Shown: positions 15,220 to 22,086 of the stretch, one piece after another
Position numbering within the stretch: position 1 is the first letter of the stretch
How the letters are laid out: each line of letters opens with the position of its first letter
NCBI GenBank assembly: GCA_041484525.1
Contig: JBGPHT010000047.1
Location: 1 to 48,034, forward strand
Reading direction: 5' to 3'
DNA from: JBGPHT01 sp041484525
GTDB taxonomy: Bacteria > Acidobacteriota > Terriglobia > Bryobacterales > Bryobacteraceae
Length of the DNA: 48,034 nucleotides
Translations under genes and position numbers: made by a program
Notes under the pieces: model-generated
The model's input: only the letters and a program-made list of their open reading frames with translations
Told to the model about the DNA's origin: nothing
Databases searched by the model: none

Positions 15220-16261
15220 TCATTTCTCCTGTAGCGCCTTGACTTCGGCTGCCAGGCCGAGCGCTTTGAGTTCCCTCACCCGCTGCATGGCGCGCGCGGC
15301 CTCCGCGCTGTTGCCGGGTGGCCGCCAACGCCCGTCCCAACTGATAAAAGATTGCGGATTCGCTCGAGTTCAATTCCGCGGCTTTTTTCAATAGAGGAAT
15401 GGCCTCCGCCGCCTGGTTCGCCTGAAGACTGGCTTTACCCAGGTAGAAATAGTTTCCCCAGAATCCCGGATTCAACTCGCGGGCACGCTCCAGATTGCGT
15501 TTTGCTTCCGCCATCCGCCCGTCCTGCAATAAGGAGGCGCCCAGGAAATAAAGCGCTTCGGAATCGTTGGCATTCTGCCGGACCGCCACAGCGAGTTCCT
15601 GCGTTGCCTCCGGGTTGCGCTGGCTCAGGAATACCTTGCCCAATTCGCGATGCCCGCCAGCGAAGTTCGGATCGATCTCCAGAATCTTGCGGCAAAATCC
15701 CGCTGCCTCGTCGAAACGCTCGCTCTCGTAGTACGCCTTGCAGAGGATGAAACCGGCCTGATCCGGCGGCGCGCTCTCGAGAAAAGTCTCGAGAGCCCGG
15801 CGGCCCTTGTCCGCGTGATTCTGTTTCAGGTACCCAACACCCAACAGGTACACGATGCCAGCATTTTGCGTATCCTCCCCGCACAGGATCTCCAGCCGGG
15901 CCACCGCCCGGTCGATCCGTCCAACGTGCAACCCGCTGGTGGCGAGCAGTTCTCGCACCTGCAGGTTGCGCGGATCCGACTCGATCAGTTTCTGGAACGC
16001 GGGAAGCGCATCGGCATATGAGTCCTGTTTCATGTATGCCAACCCCAGATTCAGCAGCAGTCCCTTGTCGCCCGGACTCAGGCGCAAGGCACGCTTGTCT
16101 ACTGCGATGGCCTTGTCGAAGCGCCCGGTGCACGAATACACCACCCCCAGATTGCCCAGCGCGCCGATATGGTTGGGCGATGCTTTCAGGACCTGCTGGA
16201 ACCCGGCCTCGGCTACCGCGTAATCCTTCGCGGAGAGAGCCGCGACGGCTTTGTCGAAGAC
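15220..16261 (-). pseudogene. TPR protein gene, truncated at the 5' end and frameshifted near the 3' end
   Basis: The minus strand encodes a run of tetratricopeptide repeats: FDKAVAALSAKDYAVAEAGF..., HIGALGNLGVVYSCTGRFDK..., then several 34-residue units (VYLLGVGYLKQNHADKGRRA, AGGHRELGKVFLSQRN, EALYFLGASLLQDGRMAEAK, YFYLGKASLQANQAAEAIPL). Upstream of codon 16261-16259 the frame hits TAG (16264-16262), so the N-terminus, where a signal peptide would be expected, is missing. Near 15318 the proper frame is lost; the natural end NSAEAARAMQRVRELKALGL... with stop at 15222-15220 lies in another frame (one base gained or two lost). The broken 5' end abuts a different TPR gene fragment in the opposite direction. 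Confidence 0.8.
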
Positions 16262-16263
16262 CT

Positions 16264-16863
16264 ATGCGCGCGACGGGCAATGGGCGCTCGGAAAAGAGCT
16301 TCCGCCGGGCGATCGCGATTGACCCGAATGATTCGCAAATGCACACCGACTTCAGCATCTGGTACCTGTTGGCGCTCGGCCGTACCGATGAGGCCGTGCA
16401 GCAGATGCGCCTGGCGGAGAAGACCGATCCGCTCTCGCCTTCGGTTCAGCACGACCTCGCCTTCGCTCTTATTTTTGCCGGTCGATATGAGGAAGCCGCC
16501 AGGCATTGCCCCGATACGGGTGACTGCCTGGGCCGCGCGAGGTTGGGCCAGGGGAAAATCGACGAAGCAATCCAGCTACTAGCTACACTCAAGAATCCAC
16601 GCTACCTGGGTTACGCCTACGGGCGGGCCTGCCGCCGCGAGGAGGCCGAGAAACTTGCAGCCGCAGTTGCGCCAAACGCGTTCTCACAGGCGCTAATCTT
16701 TGCCGGTTTGGGTGACAAGGATCGCACCCTGGAGGCCCTGGACCGCGTGGCTGAGCTCGGTGCTGTGCGCATAGGCCGGGCCCTCAATTCCCCGGAGTTC
16801 GCCCTGCTTCGTGCTGATCCGCGAGTGAAGGCTCTCCGCAAGAAGGTTGGCTTGCCGGAATAG
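16264..16863 (+). pseudogene. C-terminal fragment of a TPR regulator or Ser/Thr kinase-type protein
   Basis: The plus-strand frame gives EKSFRRAIAIDPNDSQMHTD..., GRTDEAVQQMRLAEKTDPLS..., KNPRYLGYAYGRACRREEAE... and ends FALLRADPRVKALRKKVGLP. This is the characteristic C-terminus of large acidobacterial TPR proteins carrying an N-terminal kinase or winged-helix DNA-binding domain; compare the ending of the kinase at 32325-34865 (DPRFAELIRRIGLPAAK). That N-terminal part is absent. An ATG at 16264 exists but precedes only about seven unrelated codons, so this is best read as a 5'-truncated remnant. Confidence 0.75.
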
Positions 16864-17003
16864 CCACAACCGCAATTTCGCAGCCATTGATCGAGACGCC
16901 TCGCACATATGAGCCAACGTGCTTGGTGGGAGCGGTCCGTCGTTTACATTTGGCGGACTGCCTTCGAAAAAACTGCCGTTGTGCGCTGGGATTTAGGAGA
17001 TGG

Positions 17004-17075
17004 GTTCTAGTGACGCGCAACTTGAAGGATTTTGCTGGCGTCGAAGTGCCGCGCTTCAACCCTTGGGAATCGTGA
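17004..17075 (+). pseudogene. Remnant of a VapC/PIN-domain toxin C-terminus
   Basis: The plus frame reads VLVTRNLKDFAGVEVPRFNP followed by WES and a stop. The pattern VTRNxxDFxxxxVxxxNPW is the C-terminal signature of VapC-type PIN ribonuclease toxins. The sequence before it in this frame is not PIN-like, so only about 23 codons remain. The stretch from 16864 to 17003 before it, and 17076 to 17248 after it, hold no gene I can support. Confidence 0.55.
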
Positions 17076-17248
17076 TGGCATTCAGGAGGAATCGTGGCGC
17101 CCAGTGGCCTTAGGAGCTAGCGGAAGGCTGTAACGGTTGCTGTAACGGTCAGACCGAAAACCGGGGAAAGCCGGCGAATCCAAGACCGAGCTAAATCAAG
17201 GGGATGGGAGCCCAGGAAACCACAGAAAACACTGTGTTTTCCATTGAG

Positions 17249-17392
17249 GTCCCAGTGCTTGTCGCGCACCGTCTTCCAGACCTGCTCGAAGGAATCCAGA
17301 TTCGCGTGGCGATCGGCGGGCGCGAGCGTCTGCTGTTGGGCGACTCCGCCGGCGCAAACCAGCGCTATCAGACCCGCGAGCCGAAGAAACAT
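17249..17392 (-). pseudogene. N-terminal remnant of a secreted S41-family (tail-specific) peptidase
   Basis: From ATG 17392 the minus strand encodes a signal peptide (MFLRLAGLIALVCAGGVA) and then NLDSFEQVWKTVRDKHWD, the usual beginning of tricorn/S41-like secreted peptidases. After that the frame runs on to 17117 without further similarity. The break lies near a perfect 8-bp-arm palindrome (GAAAACACTGTGTTTTC, 17225-17241). A full-length S41 peptidase would have 400 or more residues, so this is a remnant. Confidence 0.55.
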
Positions 17393-17420
17393 GATTCGAC
17401 TATAGCGAAAAGGGCGCGGC

Positions 17421-17525
17421 AATTTCGGGGACAGGCTACACAACCTCGAAATTCGCGCGAAGGCACCGACGCGAACTCAAGACCTTGCGGCGAATTTCGA
17501 GGTTGTGTAGCCTGTCCCCGAAATT
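17421..17525. repeat. Perfect 35-bp inverted repeat made of two REP-like units
   Basis: The left arm (17421-17455) begins AATTTCGGGGACAGGCTACA and the right arm (17491-17525) is its exact reverse complement; the loop is 35 bases. Each arm is one copy of a unit TTTCGGGGACAGGCTAC...CCTCGAAA that is found again at 29672-29706. The right arm overlaps the TAA stop (17526-17524) of the cytochrome oxidase accessory gene, so in that transcript the hairpin starts within the stop codon. Confidence 0.9.
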
Positions 17526-17727
17526 ATTGGTCGCGATCGTTGTTCTTGAAGACGTAGGCGATGAATCCCGCCAGGATCAGGAACGGCGGCGCGCCCAGGA
17601 TAAAGATGCCGGCGTTCAATACGTGCGAGCGCGCGGTCTGCTGCGATTTCGCGGTGCGATAGCACATCACGCATTGCGCGTCGAGGCCGAGCGCCAGCAG
17701 CGGAATCAGCAGCGGCAGCCGCTTCAT
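17524..17727 (-). CDS. Small CxxC membrane protein at the end of the cytochrome oxidase operon
   Basis: 67 residues: a hydrophobic N-terminal segment (LLIPLLALGLDA), then CVMCYRTAKSQQ with a CxxC pair at about 19-22, then one transmembrane helix (FILGAPPFLILAGFIAYVF) and a short polar tail. Its ATG overlaps the stop of the subunit IV gene (17727/17724), so it is co-translated with the oxidase. A role in copper or haem delivery or in assembly is suggested by the CxxC motif and the operon, but not proven. Its stop codon is embedded in a REP-like inverted repeat. Confidence 0.75.
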   Translation of the reverse strand: MKRLPLLIPLLALGLDAQCVMCYRTAKSQQTARSHVLNAGIFILGAPPFLILAGFIAYVFKNNDRDQ

Positions 17728-18047
17728 ACGGGCGGCCTCATATTAGGGATGCGGGTCGCGTCGCCGAGGAAGACCAGCATCAGCAGAATGCAAAAGATCA
17801 ACATCGGAAACAGCGTCAGGAAGAGGCTGAGCCGCTCGAATTTCAGGTGCATGAAATACGCGATGATGAGCGCCGCCTTGATGACGGACAGCCCGACCAG
17901 CACGGTCAGCATGATCATGACGGGCACCTGCTCGTACGCCAGCAAGATCTCGGCCCCGGTCAGAACCAGGAGCACGATCCAGACCTTGGCGAAGGTCATG
18001 GTGGTGGCAGTGGCGACGTGCTCGACTTCCTCGGTGTGCATGCTCAT
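17724..18047 (-). CDS. ctaF: Cytochrome c oxidase subunit IV (prokaryotic type)
   Basis: 107 residues with three transmembrane helices (VWIVLLVLTGAEILLAYEQV, VMIMLTVLVGLSVIKAALII, LFLTLFPMLIFCILLMLVFL) and the family signature IKAALIIAYFMHLKFE at about 57-72. It is a small membrane subunit of the haem-copper oxidase of the aerobic respiratory chain, thought to stabilise the complex. The start 18047 lies 9 bases after the subunit III gene and the end overlaps the small CxxC gene, in line with an operon. Confidence 0.9.
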   Translation of the reverse strand: MSMHTEEVEHVATATTMTFAKVWIVLLVLTGAEILLAYEQVPVMIMLTVLVGLSVIKAALIIAYFMHLKFERLSLFLTLFPMLIFCILLMLVFLGDATRIPNMRPPV

Positions 18048-18056
18048 GGGTGGCTC

Positions 18057-18683
18057 CTAGATTTTAGCGGACATCAGATAGACCAGCGGGAAGATGAACA
18101 TCCACACCAGGTCGACGAAGTGCCAGTAAAGACCGCTGACCTCGACATCTTCGGCTTTGAACTTGCCGCGGAAGACCGCCTGGCAGACGATCGCCAGGTA
18201 GATGAGGCCGATCGCCACGTGCGTCATGTGCAGACCGGTGAGCCCGAAGAACGTGGCGCCGAACAGCGGCACGCCCCACGGGTTGCTCTGCGCCGTGACG
18301 TGCTCGTGGTTAATCAGGTTCATCCACTCGGTAAGGTGCAGCCCCACGAAACCGGCGCCAAAGGCCATCGTCGCCAGGATCCAACCGCACGTAGCTTTGC
18401 GGTTGCCGTGGTTCATGGCGTGCACCGCCATCACCATGGTCAAGCTGCTCGAGAGCAGGCACATGGTCATGATGCTCGAAAAGATAATGCTGGGATTGAA
18501 GTGGAAAGGCGTGGGCCAATTCGGATTGGCGACGCGGCTATACGTGTAGGCGAACAGCAGCGCCGTAAACGTGAGCGCGTCCGAAATGATAAACAGCCAC
18601 ATGCCGAGCTTTTTCGAGTTCGTCGCGAATGGCGATCGCCCTCCCTCCCACATGGCTGTGGTGGCTGCTGTCTCTGAAGACAT
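18057..18683 (-). CDS. ctaE: Cytochrome c oxidase subunit III
   Basis: 208 residues with about five membrane helices. Family marks include KKLGMWLFIISDALTFTALL near the N-terminus, MAVHAMNHGNRKATCGWILA in the middle, FFGLTGLHMTHVAIGLIYLA, and the ending YWHFVDLVWMFIFPLVYLMS, with the typical H-F-V-D-x-V-W. It supports proton uptake and stability of the core subunit I. It is separated by only three bases from a second, more diverged subunit-III-type gene upstream, so the operon carries two members of this family in tandem. Confidence 0.93.
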   Translation of the reverse strand: MSSETAATTAMWEGGRSPFATNSKKLGMWLFIISDALTFTALLFAYTYSRVANPNWPTPFHFNPSIIFSSIMTMCLLSSSLTMVMAVHAMNHGNRKATCGWILATMAFGAGFVGLHLTEWMNLINHEHVTAQSNPWGVPLFGATFFGLTGLHMTHVAIGLIYLAIVCQAVFRGKFKAEDVEVSGLYWHFVDLVWMFIFPLVYLMSAKI

Positions 18684-18686
18684 CCG

Positions 18687-19328
18687 TTACCCCCAAACGT
18701 AAAATAGAACCATCAAATAAAGCCAGAGGCCGTCCAGAAAATGCCAGAAAATGGCGCTGATGTCGATGGCGGTGCGCTTGGCCGGCCCCAGGCTCAGGCG
18801 CAGCGCCTGTACATCGACATACACCAGCGCGGTCACGCCTCCCAGCAGGTGCAGCGCGTGCGAGGCGGTTAATACGTAAAAGAACGAACTGCTGGGATTG
18901 CTGGCGACATAGATGCCGGCGATCTTCAACTCGCGCCAGGCCAGCGCCTGTCCGACCAGAAAGAGCAATCCAAGACCAGTGCCGACGCTCCACCACAGGT
19001 TGAAGCGCGAGCGCTCGCCCGATTTCAGCGTGCGGCGCCCGATCTCGAGCGCCGCACTCGAGGCCAGCAGCAGCGCCGTGTTCACGAACAGGATGGACGG
19101 TTTGGGCATGCTGACCCAGTCGTCGGAGAGGCCGCGCCGGACCACGAGCGCGCTGGTGAAGGCGGCGAAAATCATGGTGCTGGCGGCCAGCAAAACGTAA
19201 AGGCCGGTGAACGAGGCGCGGCGCGACGATCCGCGGCCGTCGTTTCCGCCGTCGCCTCCAAATCCGCGATCGACGGGCGGCGGTGGACCTTTAATGATGT
19301 CGTGCGTAAGGGACCCAGGCATACCCAT
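18687..19328 (-). CDS. Second subunit III-type haem-copper oxidase protein
   Basis: 213 residues from ATG 19328 (MGMPGSLTHDIIKGPPPPVD...), a start 10 bases after the subunit I stop; the longer frame to 19424 overlaps subunit I and is unlikely. After a Gly/Pro-rich cytoplasmic N-terminus of about 40 residues there are five helices; ending HFLDGLWLYLMVLFYVWG mirrors the subunit III consensus. Family CyoC/CtaE. Compared with the next gene it is less conserved; it could supply the helices that a short subunit III lacks, or be an alternative form. The assignment as subunit III is clear, its specific role is not. Confidence 0.85.
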   Translation of the reverse strand: MGMPGSLTHDIIKGPPPPVDRGFGGDGGNDGRGSSRRASFTGLYVLLAASTMIFAAFTSALVVRRGLSDDWVSMPKPSILFVNTALLLASSAALEIGRRTLKSGERSRFNLWWSVGTGLGLLFLVGQALAWRELKIAGIYVASNPSSSFFYVLTASHALHLLGGVTALVYVDVQALRLSLGPAKRTAIDISAIFWHFLDGLWLYLMVLFYVWG

Positions 19329-19338
19329 ATCGTACGCG

Positions 19339-21114
19339 CTAGTGCTCCGCGGGGACGGTCGGCGGATCCGTCTGCATAGTGAAATCGGTTGGCGCGCCGG
19401 GCACGCTGTACTCGTACGGACCATGGTTCACTACCGGATGCACGCCGGCGAAGTTATCGAACGGCGGCGGCGAAGGAATGCCCCATTCGAGCGAAGTGGC
19501 GTTCCAGGGATTCGCCGGAGCCTTCGGCCCCTTCATCATGCTCCAGAAGAGATTGATCACGAAGATGATCTGCGCCCCGGCGGTGATGTAAGCCGCATAG
19601 CTCATGAACTGGTGCACCGGAATCAGGTTCGCCAGGAACTCGACGTTGCTGAAATCGGAGTAGCGCCGCGGGTTGCCGGCGAGCCCGATGAAGTGCATCG
19701 GGGTGAAGATGCAGTAGACGCCGATGAACGTCAGGTAGAAGTGGATCTTCCCCAGCGGCTCGTTCATCATGCGGCCGAACATTTTGGGGAACCAGTAGAA
19801 CGTGCCGGCAAACATGCCGAAGATGGCCGCGACGCCCATGATCATGTGGAAGTGTCCCACCACGAAGTAAGTGTCGTGGAAGTACAGGTCGAGCGCCGGC
19901 TGGCCCAGGAAGATGCCGCTGATGCCGCCCGTCACGAACAGCGAAACGAAGCCCAGCGCGAACAGCATGGCGGTGTCGAAATGAATTTTTCCGCCCCAGA
20001 GCGTGCCGATCCAGTTAAACGTCTTGATGGCCGAGGGCACGCCGATGCACATGGTGAGGGTGGCGAACGCCATCGCCGAGTACGGATTCATGCCGCTCAT
20101 GAACATGTGGTGGCCCCAGACGAGGAAGCCCAGGAAGCCGATGGAGAGGATGGCGTACACCATGGCCTTGTAGCCGAAGATCGGCTTGCGGGAGAAGGTG
20201 GAGAGCAGGTGCGAGGTGACGCCCATGCCCGGCAGGATCGCGATATAAACCTCGGGATGGCCGAAGAACCAGAACAGGTGCTGCCACAGCAGCGGCGAGC
20301 CGCCCTTGTGTCCGGAGATGATCTGATCGCTGATGAACAGGCCCCCGGGAATGAAGAAGCTGGTGCCGAGGCTGCGGTCGAGGATCAGGAGCACGCCCGC
20401 GGCCAGGAGCACCGCGAATCCCAGCAGGCCGAGGATGGCGGTGACCAGCCACGTCCAGCAGGTCAGCGGCATGCGCATCAGCTTCATGCCCTTGCAGCGC
20501 AGGTCGATGGTGGTGGCGATGAAGTTGATGGCGCCCATCAGCGAAGCGCCGCAGAAAATCGCGATGCTTACAATCCAGAGGGTCTGCCCCGTTCCCTCGC
20601 CGGGTCCGGTGATGCGCCCGATGCCGCTCAGCGGCGGATATCCCGTCCAGCCCGACAGTGGCGCGCCACCCTGCACGAAGAACGCGGCCATCATCACCAC
20701 CAGCGCCAGGAACGTGGTCCAGAACGACATCATGTTCAGGACCGGGAACGCCATGTCTTCGGCGCCGATCTGGATAGGCAGAAAATAATTGCCGAAGCCG
20801 CTCTGCGGCACCGTGGTCAGCACGAAGAACACCATGATGGTGCCGTGCATGGTCATGAGCGAGAGGTAAAGCTCGGGCGTCATGATCCCGCCCGCCGCCG
20901 AGCCGGGCCACAGCAATTTGAATATGGCGACCTTGGCATCCGGGTGGACCATGTGGTAGCGCATCATCACCGACAGGGTCATTCCCACGAACACGCTGAA
21001 CAGCCCCAGGAAGTAATACTGGAGGCCGATCACCTTGTGGTCCAGGCTGAAGATGTACTTTCGGATGAAGCCTTGAGGCGCATGGTGCGCCGTGTGGGCT
21101 GCTGGAGAAGACAT
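19339..21114 (-). CDS. ctaD: Cytochrome c oxidase subunit I
   Basis: 591 residues, twelve or more membrane helices. This is the catalytic subunit reducing O2 to water and pumping protons. Visible marks: SLDHKVIGLQYYFLGLFS at the N-terminus, MHGTIMVFFVL with a haem-ligand His, WFFGHPEVYIAILPGMG (about residues 281-297, the CuB His and cross-linked Tyr of A-type oxidases), the WGHHMFMSGMNP His pair (about 331-342), and YFHDTYFVVGHFHMIMG with the haem ligands. The HPEVY tyrosine places it in type A. It lies downstream of ctaC and upstream of both subunit III genes. Confidence 0.97.
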   Translation of the reverse strand: MSSPAAHTAHHAPQGFIRKYIFSLDHKVIGLQYYFLGLFSVFVGMTLSVMMRYHMVHPDAKVAIFKLLWPGSAAGGIMTPELYLSLMTMHGTIMVFFVLTTVPQSGFGNYFLPIQIGAEDMAFPVLNMMSFWTTFLALVVMMAAFFVQGGAPLSGWTGYPPLSGIGRITGPGEGTGQTLWIVSIAIFCGASLMGAINFIATTIDLRCKGMKLMRMPLTCWTWLVTAILGLLGFAVLLAAGVLLILDRSLGTSFFIPGGLFISDQIISGHKGGSPLLWQHLFWFFGHPEVYIAILPGMGVTSHLLSTFSRKPIFGYKAMVYAILSIGFLGFLVWGHHMFMSGMNPYSAMAFATLTMCIGVPSAIKTFNWIGTLWGGKIHFDTAMLFALGFVSLFVTGGISGIFLGQPALDLYFHDTYFVVGHFHMIMGVAAIFGMFAGTFYWFPKMFGRMMNEPLGKIHFYLTFIGVYCIFTPMHFIGLAGNPRRYSDFSNVEFLANLIPVHQFMSYAAYITAGAQIIFVINLFWSMMKGPKAPANPWNATSLEWGIPSPPPFDNFAGVHPVVNHGPYEYSVPGAPTDFTMQTDPPTVPAEH

Positions 21115-21146
21115 AAGGATTACCTCGGGAAATTCCTACGAGACAT

Positions 21147-21932
21147 TTATTTATTGGCCGCCATTTGCTGCTTCCACGCTTCGAAGTCCGCCTCGCTCAT
21201 CACCTGCATGGTGGTGCGCATCTGGAAGTGGCCCAGCCCGCACAACTCGGAGCACGGAACTTCGTAGATGCCGATCTGGTCGGCCTGGAAGTGCAGCGGG
21301 ATCTCCATCCCTGGCACGATGTCCTGCTTCATGCGGAGTTCCCGGACGAAGAAATTGTGGATGACATCGCGCGAGTGCATGATCAGCTTGATTGGTTTTC
21401 CCACCGGAACCTTGAGCGACGCGCTCACGATGTCGTCCGTGGACGCGGGATCCTTATCGTCGAGGCCATAAGGATTGCCGGCGGCGTCGTTGATCAGCGT
21501 GAGCTCGGTATGGCCGAATTTTCCGTCCGGCCCGGGATAGCGGAAGTTCCAGGCAAACTGCTTCGCCATGATCTCGATGGGGATGGCGTCGGGCGGCGCT
21601 TCGTCGAAGTGCACGCTGGCCCAGATCTTCGTGCCCATCAGCACCAGGGCGAGAAATAGCAGCGCCGTGGCGCTGGTCCATATGACTTCCAGTTTGTTGT
21701 TGCCGTGCGAATATACGGCGCGGCGGCCGTCATCGCGGAACTTGAAGATCACCCATCCCAGCGCGAACTGCGCCAGAAAAAATATGACCCCACAGACGAT
21801 CAGGGTCCGCATGAACTGGGCATCGTAGGCGATGCCATGTTGGTTGATCGGGGGTGGAAACCACCACGTCTTTGCGGCGAAAAAATATACGATAGCGACC
21901 GTCAGCGCCCAGACTACGGGAGCAAGCAGCAT
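21147..21932 (-). CDS. ctaC: Cytochrome c oxidase subunit II
   Basis: 261 residues. Two membrane helices (about 5-20 and 41-62; the next hydrophobic stretch is 86-100) precede a periplasmic cupredoxin domain. The CuA site is complete: H192 in DVIHNFFV, and C227, E229, C231, H235 and M238 in CSELCGLGHFQM. It receives electrons from cytochrome c. There is no CxxCH haem motif, so no fused cytochrome c domain. A GGAGGAAAG ribosome-binding site lies about 8 bases before ATG 21932. First gene of the oxidase operon; a promoter candidate is at 21985-22012. Confidence 0.95.
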   Translation of the reverse strand: MLLAPVVWALTVAIVYFFAAKTWWFPPPINQHGIAYDAQFMRTLIVCGVIFFLAQFALGWVIFKFRDDGRRAVYSHGNNKLEVIWTSATALLFLALVLMGTKIWASVHFDEAPPDAIPIEIMAKQFAWNFRYPGPDGKFGHTELTLINDAAGNPYGLDDKDPASTDDIVSASLKVPVGKPIKLIMHSRDVIHNFFVRELRMKQDIVPGMEIPLHFQADQIGIYEVPCSELCGLGHFQMRTTMQVMSEADFEAWKQQMAANK

Positions 21933-21984
21933 CCCAGCTTTCCTCCACTAGTAGTTCACGAACCTCTTCGATTTGAGGCTTGAC

Positions 21985-22012
21985 ATTATCACACCCGATC
22001 CAGGAGGCGCAA
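21985..22012 (-). promoter_or_regulatory. Sigma-70-type promoter candidate for the cytochrome oxidase operon
   Basis: On the minus strand TTGCGC (22012-22007) and GATAAT (21990-21985) are separated by 16 bases, and a TGT precedes GATAAT (extended -10). Transcription would start about 21977, some 45 bases before the ctaC start. Predicted from sequence alone. Confidence 0.4.
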
Positions 22013-22086
22013 CTCGTTTGGAGATTGCGCACGCCAACCGGTTAACCCGGTCCCCAGCGATAAGAGCGAGACGCGACCGAATTCTC

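Noticed and set aside
19207..21267. 686-codon plus-strand open frame
   Set aside because: It is antisense to ctaD and parts of its neighbours, rich in His/Arg/Glu/Asp as expected from the reverse of membrane-protein codons in GC-rich DNA, and has no domain similarity.
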